A stretch of DNA of 64,000 bases. Origin: Anastatus disparis. Taxonomy: Eukaryota; Arthropoda; Insecta; Hymenoptera; Eupelmidae. The notes beneath the pieces were generated by a model. That model was not told where the DNA came from. It did not search any database and was given only the letters and a program-made list of their open reading frames with translations. Location: NCBI GenBank assembly GCA_017163975.1, contig JAFFSR010000364.1, positions 984,001 to 1,048,000 of the forward strand. The letters run 5' to 3'. Positions 12,892 to 22,635 of this stretch are shown here, piece after piece. Made by a program: the position numbers and the translations under genes. Every line of letters starts with the position of its first letter. Positions within the stretch are counted from its first letter, which is position 1.

Positions 12892-12912
12892 TATCTATCT
12901 ATCTATCTATCT
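12892..12912 (+). repeat. (ATCT)n 3' tail of the retrotransposon
   Basis: Five tandem ATCT units close the AT-rich 3' UTR of the non-LTR element. Short tandem repeats at this place are typical of CR1/L2-type 3' ends. Confidence 0.8.
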
Positions 12913-13067
12913 CTTTTTACCCTATTTCATTTTTATAAAATAAATACAAAATATGCGTATATATAAGCTTCTCTCTCTCTTTCTATCTTTTCTAATATGT
13001 ATGTCTATACATACATACAAACATAATACATACACGTGTAAACAAAAATCTGTATAAAATATATACA

Positions 13068-13121
<54 letters not shown>

Positions 13122-13388
13122 AATCATATGCAGATGATATGCAAATGATGGACAAATAAGCCATGCATTAAAATTGGTTATTATATTTTAAATATAATAT
13201 ATATTTATTATCATTACATTACATCACCAAGGTATCGAATCAATAAATATAGAGAAAGTGATACAAAAATGATAAAAAAGTATCAGGAGCCCAAAACATA
13301 AGAATAAGTATAACAATTCTACCTCTTGCGATTAGTTGCTCTTGACATCCATTGTTCATACGCCCAAGTTGCGTATATAACTAAGAAC

Positions 13389-13426
<38 letters not shown>

Positions 13427-14150
13427 TTAATAAGACCTCAGGATATTAAACTGAATATGGTCTTCAATGTCATAAAAGTATACATGGTAATGAGTAAGTA
13501 CATTACTTACACAATGTTTATATGCAAACAACGTGCAATGCGTTACCCATATGCAAATAACATGCAAATGATAAATGCATTGAAATTCAAATTTTTATGT
13601 AAAAAAAGAAGAGATTATTACGAAAAATTAATAAAAAGTATCAGGATAGCAGAAAGTAGAAGAGCATAACATTCATATCTTTTACAATATCTATATATAT
13701 ATATATATTATTATAATTTAAATAAATGTTATGTAGTTATTCTACTTATACTAAATGTATGTAAATATATACATATATGCGAATGGGTATTAATTATATG
13801 CAGAATATATGTAAATATATACAAATTATTTTATTACGATTATGTAGGTTGGGCAATTAACACCTCTTTACTTAAGACACACACTAGCTAGGTGGACGAT
13901 ATAGAACACGCCCAAGTGTGATCGCGCTACATGAAAAAATTCCTGCCTACTCGTAAGCGAAATGATGGTGAATTATATGCATTCTGGTTCATACTTACAT
14001 GCTCACCGGTCCACGATTCGCGCTAAACTGACATTATTTTACATGTATTGGCGGATTTAAATATCAAATTAAGATGATTCTTGAAATATTAAGTGTTGCG
14101 CACATACTACCCCCTTCGTCACCCCTCATCCCTACTTTTAAATTCATGTC
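12913..14150. repeat. Microsatellites and a diverged tandem duplication
   Basis: Pure (TA)n runs occur at about 13071-13119 and 13392-13422, with a shorter one near 13691. Two segments (about 13130-13320 and 13540-13680) share words such as ATGCAAATGAT, AAAAAGTATCAGGA and a following purine-rich stretch, so they look like copies of one old tandem duplication. No gene is seen. The left boundary of Polinton 1 must lie near the right end of this region, but no terminal inverted repeat was recognised. Confidence 0.6.
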
Positions 14151-14160
14151 TAAATCGTAC

Positions 14161-14168
14161 TATAAATA
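14161..14168 (+). promoter_or_regulatory. TATA box of first Polinton 1 gene
   Basis: TATAAATA lies 79 bp before the ATG at 14240. The spacing is very similar to that of the TATA box before the last Polinton 1 gene (30831, ATG at 30908), suggesting a common promoter layout. Confidence 0.6.
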
Positions 14169-14239
14169 CACGAAGATTGACAGATCTGATTAACAGTTAA
14201 AGTTCAACGTTCCAGAGAAGAAGATCAACACGAAGCAAG

Positions 14240-15112
14240 ATGGTAAAAAAAAATTTACTTAAAGTCTTGATAAATATTGTTAATATAGCATTAGTTCGGG
14301 AGCCGCAAATAAAATTATTTTGCAATAATTCATGGCGCAAAAGTCTAAATATTTGCGCCAATAATGAATTATTGAAAAAAATTAAATTTATCTTAGGACT
14401 TTGCGGACTATGTACCTTAGCTTATATGTTTAAGCGAGGTATTTTTAACGATAATGAAATACTTGACATTGTTGGTCGTTGTATTAAAAGCAGAGGGATG
14501 CAAGATGCGTCACAAGTCAGGCTTCTCATGTTACATCACCGTGTTATTAAAGGTAAGTTATTCATAATTTCTTTTACCGTTTAAAAGCTTGTATCTTTTT
14601 TCTTTACGATCGTAGAATTTCGCTATAAAATACTTTTTTGTTGTGAATAAAATAATAAATCTGAAAACATGATTTGCAAGATAATATCAGTTTTGGATCA
14701 ATAATCAATAACCAATAAACTTTTTGTTTATGATCAAAGAATTTCGCGAGATAAGACTTTTTTGTTAAAAATAGTGCAACTAAGCAGATTTTACATAAAT
14801 TTTACAGACCTACAAAATATGATGGAGGGCAGTAGTGTGGATGAACTGTTAATAAGGCTTCTGACCGAAGAAGAAGATGTATCTGATTTGAGAGACCTTG
14901 TGCTACTATCACCTCCCGAAGAGGTAAGAGCAGTCATAAATGTCTCTGAAACTACCCCAAACTTTGTGGTGGAGGGGGTAAATAATAATACAGCAGCGCC
15001 ACCACCTTTTGAACCAATGCCTGGTTGCTCTTGGTGGGGTGATGATGAAAGACAGTCATCAATGGCGATCAATAATAACGAGCAGAATACATTGATTTCA
15101 TCTGAATCATAA
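14240..15112 (+). CDS. Spliced Polinton accessory protein of unknown function
   Basis: Two open segments join through a well-formed phase-1 intron. Exon 1 is 14240-14552 with donor AG|GTAAGT; exon 2 is 14808-15112 after TTTTACAG. Together they encode about 205 residues. The N-terminal half is basic and helical with a hydrophobic stretch near residues 50-60. The C-terminal half is acidic (a run of Glu/Asp around DELLIRLLTEEEDVSDL) and then proline-rich with 'PPPFEPMPGCSWW'. I do not recognise the family. Position at the PolB end of the element and an own TATA box suggest a regulatory or early accessory gene, but this is inference. Without splicing, exon 1 ends at 14584. Exon 2 is followed within 30 bp by the MITE, so the original 3' end may have been altered. 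Confidence 0.6.
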
Positions 15113-15138
15113 GGTACAGAGAGAATACAGGTTGATTT

Positions 15139-15647
15139 AAGGAGATGTAAAATGGACACTACACCTATACTCATAAATATTTACTATCTTATTATTTTAT
15201 TGCAATTTTTTAAGAAAATAAATGCTTTAGTTTGTAACATGTACCATAACGATTATTCAATTAAATTTTAAAATAAATTCATTTATTAGTTTCTCAGAAT
15301 TTTAGATTTCTTGTACAAAATCTAAAAATTTTAATATGGTCAATGTCCCAATCGCTACTCACGAACCTATTACTAACCGCTCAATGTTATTTAGATACCA
15401 AAAATTTTTTAACAATGAGTAGCTAGTAATAGGTTCGTGAGTAGCGATTGGGACATTGACCATATATAAATATTGGAACACTAAAATTTTTAAAAACTAA
15501 CGAATGAATTTATTTGAAAATTTAACTGAATGATCTTTATGGTAAATACTACAAGCTGAAGCATTTTTTTTCCTCAAGTTTTGCAATATAATGAAAAAAT
15601 AAGCCAAATTCATGAATACAGGGGTGGTGTCCGTTTTACATCTCCTT
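15139..15647 (+). mobile_element. MITE family B, copy 1, with nested foldback
   Basis: The left end AAGGAGATGTAAAATGGACAC is mirrored at the right end (GTGTCCGTTTTACATCTCCTT), and similarity continues inward for over 150 bp on each side. TTAA precedes the left end (15137-15140). A second copy lies at 41774-42150. The interior of this copy contains an extra perfect hairpin (15335-15466) that copy 2 lacks. The element sits between the first Polinton 1 gene and PolB. Confidence 0.8.
15335..15466. repeat. Perfect 40-bp inverted repeat nested in MITE B
   Basis: Left arm 15335-15375 (ATGGTCAATGTCCCAATCGC at its start) and right arm 15425-15466 are reverse complements without visible mismatch, around a 49-bp AT-rich loop. 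Perfect arms inside older, diverged MITE arms suggest a later insertion or a gene-conversion-maintained hairpin. Confidence 0.85.
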
Positions 15648-15684
15648 GAGCATAAATTTATAAATCATACATTTTCACGTAATT

Positions 15685-18600
15685 TTGGTATATCATATTG
15701 TAGACAAATATTTTCAACAGGGAGATGGTACTACTACTACTCAGAACCACATTACGATTCATGAAGAATCATCGCGATATTATCGACAATTTAAGTTACA
15801 AGGTAGACAATTAAGAGTGTCAATATTGCCCCCACCACCTAATGCGAATGTGTATACGTGGTTTGAGGCAGCAATAAATGATTTATATCGTCATGTGTGT
15901 GAAAATGCGCGACCTTCAGATTATATCGGTATAACTATAAACTCTGAATGATTTGTTCACGGTTCTTTATGGATTTCTTTTAGACTGGTTCGTGATTTTT
16001 CACCGACAGATCTACTCGAGTTATTAGCTTCTGTAACACAGAATAATGACAATTTTGAAATCGATGATGTTTTAAACGTGAAAGTTAGCATTGTTTCCAC
16101 TCTCGCTAGTCGCTGCTCATGTATATGCTATACGTGGTCAGATGCGCAGTGGTATTCACCATGACAGGTGGAATAGAATAAGACACCACACAGCACAATA
16201 TCAGAAAGTGCAAGCGTTGAAACTTGTCAAAGCTGCGAGAGTTACGATACCCGAAATAGGTTGTGGTATTGAAGAAATAAAATTATTTCAAGAATATTAT
16301 GCACTTTTCGGCGTTGCAATAGTTGTTTATTCTTTTCAAAACTTTGCTCGAGGCTATAAACCACTTTACGATAGTGCACGTTTTGTACACGATGTTGGTA
16401 ATGTAGTTAGACATACCTTAAATATTATGTATTACGAAAATTCTAATCATTACCAGCCAATTTTAAATTTACTCGCAGCAGCTGGCAGCCGTGGCTACTG
16501 CATACCTTATAATAAAAAGTTTAGTCATCAAAAAAATCATAAATGTCCACAAAAATGTTGTAAATGTTTTCAGAGTCCCCCTTGCGATATAAATCAGGAA
16601 AAATAAAATGTATTCAATGCACTAGAGATTTTTACGGTAATGTTTGTCTGGAAAATCATAAAATCTCAAAATCTTTCGATAATTTTCGGTCGGTATGCGA
16701 GAGCATAAAAATTTGTCGTTTGTGCAGTAAAACAGTTCGAATGTGCGATAAAGATCCACATAATTGTAATACGATATTTTGCAAAATATGTAATCGTAAA
16801 ATTCCGATAGAACACCTTTGTTACATGCAACCCTTTATCAGCAAAAAAGGATTTGCAACCAAGAAAAAAAATATACTTTATTTATTTTAAGATTTTGAGA
16901 CTTAACGATCGGAAATTATCTTGGGTGCTGATGGTGAAAAAATAAGTTTGCATGTACCAAACTTGTGTGTTGTACAACAAGTATGTAATTATTGTTTGGA
17001 TGATGAAAATATAACAAATTCTTGCGAAATATGTGGTATACGCCAATACGTGTTTGAAATCGACCCTGTAAAACAGCTAGTTGATTTGGCCTTAGCAACA
17101 AGAAAAAGTTTCAAGCAAATTATTTGTATAGCCCACAATGCACAGGGTTTTGATGCGCAATTTATTCTCAAGCATTTGACAGAACGTACAGATCTTAGAG
17201 ATAAGCCAGATGTAATTTTAAACGGGTCAAAAAAAATCATAATGGAAATTTCAACCGTTAAATTCATAGACAGCTTAAATTACTTACACATGAGTTTAGT
17301 CGCACTACCAAAAGCTTACGGTCTTGCTAATATCGAGAAAGGTACGTTTCCTCATTTGTTTAAAACACCAGAGAATCAAAATTACGTTGGAGAAATGCCA
17401 CCTGTGTGGTCTTTTTCACCAGATTCGATGAAGGTCGATGAACGACGAGAATTTATACAGTGGTATAACGAAAAAAAAAATGAAAATTATATATTTAATT
17501 TTAAAAATGAGATTATAAAATACTGTAGACAAGATGTAAAATTTTTACGATTAGCATGTTTGGCCTTTCGCAAAACCTTCATAGAATGTAATAATACAGA
17601 TCCATTCGTAGAGTGCGCCACCATCGCATTATCTTGTATGCGTGTATATAGAAAAATTTTTTTACAAAAAGACACTATAGGAATCATACCTCAGGGTGGT
17701 TATAGACAAGCAAACAAGCAGTCTATGAAGGCGATGCAGTGGCTGTGTTGGATGGAAAATGTGCTGAATTATCAAATTCGGTATGCTGTCCGAGCTCGAG
17801 AAAAGAGATTTCCCGAGGGCCCTCTAGTGGATGGATACTGCGAACTTGAAAACGGTACGAAAATTGTTTTACAATTCCACGGGTGTTATTGGCATGGCTG
17901 TGTATGGTGTTACACAGTGAACCGTGACTCACGCCTCGTAAACGGTGAAAATATGGACGAACGTTTCGAGAGAACTGCGCGAATATCCGAAAAGATAAGA
18001 AGCCACGGTTATCAACTAATAGAAAAGTGGGAATGTGATTTTGATCATGAGTACTTACAGAACGAAAGTATGAAGACGTATATCGATAATAAAACACGAA
18101 ATTGGCATGAACCGTTGAATCCTCGAGAAGCATTTTTCGGTGGTCGTATAGGTAATACAGTCAAAATTTACGATGCAAAAGAGGATGAGAAAATAAAATA
18201 CGTGGACGTGTGTTCATTATATCCATATATCTGTAAATACGGTCGATATCCCGTTGATCATCCTACTCTTTACGTGGGTGAAGATGAGTGTCGCTCTCTG
18301 GTGGGTCAAACAAATAATATAAGTCACGTTGAAGGTCTTATTAAATGCGAAGTATTGCCGCCGCGAAATATATATCATGCTGTACTTCCTGTTAAAATGC
18401 ATAGTAAGCTTTTGTTTCCGCTGTGTCGACCATGTGTCGAATCAATGTATACCGCAGATTGTGACCATGAAAATCCTGATGATCGAGTTTTTATCAGCAC
18501 GTGGGTTGCTGACGAGTTGAAAAAAGCTGTTCAGATGGGTTATATCATCAGAAAAATATTTGAAATATGGTCTTATAAAATTACTCAGTACAACAAAGTC

Positions 18601-19499
18601 ACGGGTCAGGGTGGTCTATTTCCAACTTATATCGATAAATTTTTTGCTGAGAAAACTTACGCGTCGGGTTACCCTTCGGAATGTACTGACGGTGATGAAA
18701 ACGCGATTGCTCGATATATTGAGGAATTTGTGCAACAAGAGGGCATCAAATTAGACAAAAATCGAATAAAATATAACGCTGGTCTGAGATCTGTAGCAAA
18801 ACTCTGTTTAAATTCATTGTGGGGTAAATTTGGTCAACGAGAGAATATGCCAAAGACTGAAGTGATAGATGATGCACAGAGATTGTTTGAATTACTTTGC
18901 AGTGTCGAGACCGAGGTCGACTCAATTTTACCGATCAATGAGACGACAATTTATGTAAGTTGGCACAACAAAGAATCGGCTGTTGAGCCATCACCTTTGT
19001 GTAACGTTGTCGTAGCCGTTTATACTACAGCCTTGGCGCGTTTAAAACTCTACGAAGAATTGCAACCGCTGGGTGAACGTGTATTGTATTACGATACTGA
19101 CTCTATTGTGTATGTAAGTCGCGTGGGTGAGTACGATGCGAAAACAGGGCCGTTCTTGGGTGACTTGACCGACGAATTGGCCTGTTACGGTCTTGGCACA
19201 AGCATCACATCATTTGTCTCTGGAGGACTCAAATTTTACGGATATAAATATTTGACACCAGATGGCATTGAAGGATGTGTTTGCAAAATCAAGGGTATAA
19301 GACTTAATTCGTCGGTGAGTCAGAAAATAAACTTTGATTCTATACGAGATCTTATTACTGGTAAAATACCGCCACTTTTTGCACGCGGTTTCACGATGTT
19401 ATAACACGACCTGAATGTAAAATATGCGAACCTGTGTACTCAAAGAGACGATTCATAAATAACGAGATTAGCTATCCATACGGTTATAAGTCTAATTAA
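15685..19499 (+). pseudogene. pPolB: Protein-primed family B DNA polymerase (PolB) of Polinton 1, broken
   Basis: This was the replicative polymerase of the element. The N-terminal region carries 'HEESSRYY', 'LPPPPNAN' and 'YIGITI', then a Cys/His-rich zone (16,520-16,850). Exonuclease motifs follow: DFET (16891), NAQGFD (about 17,140) and YCRQD (about 17,520). Polymerase motif A is DVCSLYP (about 18,205), motif B has NSLWGKFG (about 18,811) and motif C is YYDTDS (19087-19104). All catalytic boxes survive. The frame is broken by an in-frame TGA (15949), a frame change with apparent loss near 16,090, a frameshift near 16,585, TAA at 16888 and 16903 flanking exo I, and a frameshift near 19,400. 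After the last one the true C-terminus (ending PYGYKSN) runs to 19499. The gene is dead but only mildly eroded. Confidence 0.92.
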
Positions 19500-19688
19500 A
19501 AATAAATTATCGTAAATATATTATCACTAAAGCGAATATATGATATAGGATAAAGAGAGAGAATTAAAACACAAACTATTTTAAAATAAATTTTTATATT
19601 TTATAACAATGTAAAACCAAAAAATAAATTTATTTTCTATTAATTAAGTAGTCATCAATTTTTTTCAAAAGCACAGGTTCCAGAATAA
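19500..19688. other. PolB-PPP1R15-like intergenic space
   Basis: AT-rich spacer between the convergent ends of PolB and the minus-strand PPP1R15-like gene. It contains AATAAA-type signals on both strands (for example near 19,500 and 19,623) that could serve as polyadenylation sites. Confidence 0.4.
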
Positions 19689-19844
19689 TCAACATTTTTC
19701 CACCCTCATTCTGAATCTTTCTCTATCACGAGCCGCTTGCTCCCACTCTCCACGTCGCGCTGTACGACTCGCATAGTCCCACACGCGTATTACATGAATT
19801 TCCGGCTTACCCTCTTTGAAATGCACTTGTTTTGTTTGATTCAT
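19689..19844 (-). CDS. PPP1R15/GADD34-core-like small protein
   Basis: This 51-codon frame lies on the strand opposite to the rest of Polinton 1, between PolB and the ATPase. It begins with an RVxF-type PP1-docking site ('KQVHF', residues 6-10). About 13 residues later comes the stretch 'VWDYASRTARRGEWEQAARD' followed by RERF and a basic RV. The spaced Trp, Ala-Arg-x-Gly, Trp-Glu and Ala-Arg-Asp-Arg-x-Arg-Phe pattern is the hallmark of the PPP1R15 (GADD34/CReP) C-terminal core, which bridges PP1 and actin-bound eIF2alpha; several DNA viruses carry the same core. The frame stops soon after (TGA 19689-19691). The +1 frame stays open to 19630, so a one-base indel in an A-run may have shortened it. 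A TATA-like site (20021-20034, minus) and a possible 5'-UTR intron (19851-19937) lie upstream. Function is inferred. Confidence 0.7.
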   Translation of the reverse strand: MNQTKQVHFKEGKPEIHVIRVWDYASRTARRGEWEQAARDRERFRMRVEKC

Positions 19845-20020
19845 CGTTCACTGTACTTTTTGTAGACTCTCTTTTCTATAAAATTGTTGAGAATCAAAAA
19901 TTTAAATCTGATTAATTCTTTGATAAAAATTTATTACCTTTTTCATTTTCTTGGTTATTGCTCACGATAGCAGCACTTTTTCAAGACTAACCAGTACTGA
20001 CCGTTTACCAACGCTTTTAA

Positions 20021-20034
20021 TTTTATACTATAAA
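20021..20034 (-). promoter_or_regulatory. TATA-like element for the minus-strand PPP1R15-like gene
   Basis: On the minus strand the sequence reads TTTATAGTATAAAA. It is 177 bp before the ATG at 19844, and the distance shortens to about 90 bp if the candidate intron 19937-19851 (GT...AG on the minus strand) is removed. Confidence 0.4.
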
Positions 20035-20059
20035 TGGTGGTGGTGGGGTGGGGGTATTA

Positions 20060-20200
20060 ATTATAAGTAGGTGATTAATACTTATTTGGCTCTTTCAGCC
20101 ATATAGCTAAAGAGCGGAATAATGCTGGCGTCAGCCAGCTATATGGCTAATCAGCTAAACGATTGGCTAGCGCCAGCACGATACTGCTCGCACATGCGCG
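20060..20200. promoter_or_regulatory. GC-richer palindromic intergenic control region
   Basis: Between the divergent PPP1R15-like and ATPase genes, the words AGCCATATAGCT and AGCTATATGGCT face each other. Interlocking GCTGGCGTCAGCCAGC and TGGCTAGCGCCAGC elements follow. The clustering of short palindromes in an otherwise AT-rich element suggests a divergent promoter or enhancer; this is inference. Confidence 0.35.
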
Positions 20201-20307
20201 CGCCGCCGCCGCCCCCCACTCTTGCTCATCACTCGTAATGATCGTATATGTAGAGTGGTTCGAGGATTTGATGAGGTTAGTAATAGAAGTTTAGCAGCAG
20301 CGGTAAC

Positions 20308-20985
20308 ATGGATGTTTGCAGGTGGGTGCATCCGTGGACTTTGATGATTTGTGGACCCAGCTCGTGTGGTAAAACAGTATTCGTGAAGAATTTTTTGCAT
20401 CACATTGATCGCATGAGTGATACAAAATTCGAGCGTATACTCTTGTACTATACCGAGTGGCAGCCAATTTACAAGGAGTTGGCCGAGGGTATCGAATTTC
20501 ACGAGGGTTTACCAAAGAGCGAAGACTATGCCAATGATCCATGAGCAAAACTCTTGATTCTCGACGATCTGATGAGAGAATCGTCCAACAGAGCTGTAGT
20601 AAATCTCTTTACCAAAGGCAGTCATCACAATAACTTGAGCGTCATCTTTATCTCGCAAAATCTCTTTTATCAAGGTCAGCGAGAAATTTCTTTAAACTCT
20701 AATTACATCGTGGTATTTAAAAATCCGCGCGATCGAGCGCAAATAAATCATCTGGCGCGCCAAGTCTGCCCCGAGGAGCCTCGTTTTTTGCAAGAGGCAT
20801 ATCTCGATGCCACAGCACAACCACACGGCTATTTGTTCATAGATCTGAAACAGGGTACGCCTGAAAACGTGAGATTTCGTACTTGTATATTTCCGTTCGA
20901 CAAACATCAGTACGTTTATGTACCTCGTTGCAAATCCATAAAAGCTGGTGCTCGCTCGAATAATGTACCAGTCGTGCGATTGTAA
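20308..20985 (+). pseudogene. A32-like genome-packaging ATPase of Polinton 1, one nonsense codon
   Basis: It is the FtsK/A32-type motor that pumps DNA into the capsid. Walker A is GPSSCGKT (residues 16-23) and Walker B is LLILDDL just after codon 79. A glutamine sensor region ('VIFISQNLFYQ') and the usual C-terminal 'NYIVVFKNPRD' follow. The frame is continuous over 226 codons except for a TGA at 20542-20544, just before Walker B. An Arg CGA turned into TGA by a C-to-T change is the simplest explanation. The ATG at 20308 fits the family's short N-terminus. The stop codon overlaps the next gene's ATG by one base (TAATG). Confidence 0.9.
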
Positions 20986-21332
20986 TGAAGCTAGTAAGAC
21001 GTAGTCGTAGCAGCAGACCGATTCCAGAAAAGTACTGGACTCAGCTACATGTTTTGTGTAAAATTGAACTTTCTCAACTCAAGGCCATATTACGCGAAGC
21101 AAATTCCAAACTTATAACGTACATTTGCGAGTGTGCTTTGAACATTTTACGTGGAAATATTCCACTCAGCAAGTATTATAAGAAACAATTGCGAAAAGTC
21201 GCACCACTGTTACGAAAACTCGCTAAACCGGGTATTTTGGAGGTAAAAAGGAAATTGGTGGTAAAATCAGCATATTTACTACGGCTAATTGTGAAACCTG
21301 TTTTATCGGCATGGAGTACGCAAGAAAAATGA
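20985..21332 (+). CDS. Small basic conserved Polinton protein
   Basis: The 115-residue product is rich in Lys and Arg. Its centre 'ICECALNILRGNIPLSKYYK' matches a small protein found in many animal Polintons next to the ATPase. That protein is thought to be a virion or core component, though no activity has been demonstrated that I know of. The C-terminus is hydrophobic-basic ('SAYLLRLIVKPVLSAW'). Translation starts in the TAATG overlap with the ATPase, and the frame overlaps the next gene by 22 bp, as in a compact viral operon-like array. No disruption is visible. Confidence 0.7.
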   Translation: MKLVRRSRSSRPIPEKYWTQLHVLCKIELSQLKAILREANSKLITYICECALNILRGNIPLSKYYKKQLRKVAPLLRKLAKPGILEVKRKLVVKSAYLLRLIVKPVLSAWSTQEK

Positions 21333-22141
21333 TTTTAGTACCGCAAGAGTGCTTGGAGCAACAGCGGCTGCAGCAGCAGCACGACGTACCAACTACCAAT
21401 CAAACAACACCACCATCCAGTGTCCAGACACCTGGTACAGCCACGACACGCCTTGACGAAGAAATGAGTAAAATTTTACATTCTATAGGTGATAAACGTC
21501 AAAAATCTCTGCAATATCAACAAATCTTGCAGCGTTACTTGCATCTAAAAGAGGAGGAGAAGGATGAAAATAGGGGTATAATACGTCCAAACGAGACAAC
21601 ATTATTAGAAACGGAAACGACGATGGGTACAGACAATAATGACGAAATCGACGACGAACAGCTTGTCCAGTCAGTACCGCAGAAATTTCAAAGTAATGCT
21701 AGACATCTCATTAGATATTTGCGACAAGCTGGTAATATTGAATGGGATAGTCGCGGTATAATCAAGCTAGATGGCACTGTTGTCGAGGGTGCTAATATTG
21801 TCGATTTAATAAACGAAGCTATGAGAAGTAGAAAAAGGCCGCCACCACGCGGATACAAACAGTTTGCACGCGTCTTGCGACAAGTTAGCATACCTCGAGA
21901 ATTCATTGGTAACGATCAACTGTATCGTACGATTGCATCTCATAGCCCTGATTTACCGCTGTCATCGTCGTCAGAAAACGAAAGTTATTATTCTTTAACA
22001 GCTACTGGTCTAACGAGCGTAAAGGAGAAAGAAGTTGAGAGTGCGAAAAAGCGTAAAAAAGTTGGTAGCGAGTTGGCAGCTACGGCATCAACCCCTGTAA
22101 AAAAGAGTCGCCTCGAACAGCGAAAATGGGACCGTATGTGA
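21311..22141 (+). CDS. Conserved Polinton protein, PY-like (putative minor virion protein)
   Basis: The 276-residue protein has a Gln/Thr-rich N-terminus and a predicted helical stretch ('LDEEMSKILHSI' to 'ILQRYLHLKEEE'). A folded C-terminal part carries 'SNARHLIRYLRQAG', 'WDSRGIIKLDG' and 'GANIVDLINEAMRSRK', then 'RGYKQFARVLRQVSIPREFIG'. These are recurring features of the PY-type protein of insect Polintons, always placed near the ATPase and integrase. The C-terminal tail is basic and nuclear-localisation-like. It overlaps both neighbours (22 bp and 16 bp). Function unknown; the frame is intact. Confidence 0.7.
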   Translation: MEYARKMILVPQECLEQQRLQQQHDVPTTNQTTPPSSVQTPGTATTRLDEEMSKILHSIGDKRQKSLQYQQILQRYLHLKEEEKDENRGIIRPNETTLLETETTMGTDNNDEIDDEQLVQSVPQKFQSNARHLIRYLRQAGNIEWDSRGIIKLDGTVVEGANIVDLINEAMRSRKRPPPRGYKQFARVLRQVSIPREFIGNDQLYRTIASHSPDLPLSSSSENESYYSLTATGLTSVKEKEVESAKKRKKVGSELAATASTPVKKSRLEQRKWDRM

Positions 22142-22635
22142 AAGCATGGAAGGAAGTGATGGAGAGGAAGGAGGAGGAGGAGGGGAAGAAAACTGGTACT
22201 TTTATAGACCGATTGATTTCAGTTGTGCCCTTTGAACTGCATCTACCAGGCTACCAGTTTCTCGGCCTTGACACGCATCTCGAAGAGCGTCTCAAACGTG
22301 GTCAGAGAGGAAAAAATCCTCTTGACAATGCCTGTCTAGAGCACGATATTTCATATTCAAATAAAAAAATAACGAATCATATGAAAGCCGACAGACTGCT
22401 GGCTGAACGAGCATTTTCACGCATGCTGTCGGAGACTGCGGATGGTAATAAAAAGACTGCAGCTGGTATTACTGTTTTGTGCATGGTCAGCAAAATTGCG
22501 TTTGATAAATTTTTGAAATGCATTAAAAATACATTTAAAAGACAGCAAAAGAGAGAGAAAAAGCTAGTTTGTAAGAGGGGGAGGAGGAGGAGCAATGAAA
22601 AAGAAGAAGGAGGCAAAAAAGCCGGACGATCTTGA
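22126..22635 (+). CDS. Phospholipase A2-like protein with degenerate calcium loop
   Basis: A parvovirus-VP1-type PLA2 domain is seen at residues 34-110: 'ELHLPGYQFLGLDTHL' (calcium-loop region) and 'LDNACLEHDISYS' with the catalytic pair His73-Asp74. Such domains are thought to breach endosomal membranes during entry. In the calcium loop the usual Y-x-Y-C-G-P-G is replaced by YQFLGLD, so the second loop glycine is Asp, which should weaken calcium binding. Compare the canonical loop in the Polinton 2 homologue (62386-62796). The C-terminus is a Lys/Arg-rich tail. The frame overlaps both the preceding gene and the integrase. The open frame is intact, so the loop change is a substitution, not a break. 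Confidence 0.8.
   Translation: MGPYVKAWKEVMERKEEEEGKKTGTFIDRLISVVPFELHLPGYQFLGLDTHLEERLKRGQRGKNPLDNACLEHDISYSNKKITNHMKADRLLAERAFSRMLSETADGNKKTAAGITVLCMVSKIAFDKFLKCIKNTFKRQQKREKKLVCKRGRRRSNEKEEGGKKAGRS

Larger units (their letters stand above)
8764..12912 (+). mobile_element. Non-LTR retrotransposon, L2/CR1-like
   Basis: Two adjacent reading frames (a coiled-coil/RRM-like ORF1 and an endonuclease-reverse transcriptase ORF2) are followed by an AT-rich 3' UTR and a terminal (ATCT)n tail at 12892-12912. This is the architecture of CR1/L2-group elements: an APE-type endonuclease, no RNase H, and a short-repeat 3' end instead of poly(A). The 5' boundary is not defined; the region upstream of 8764 may hold the 5' UTR. 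No target duplication could be assigned. The ORFs are intact in length, so the insertion is fairly young, but the RT active site is changed. Clade assignment is an inference from motifs only. Confidence 0.85.
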
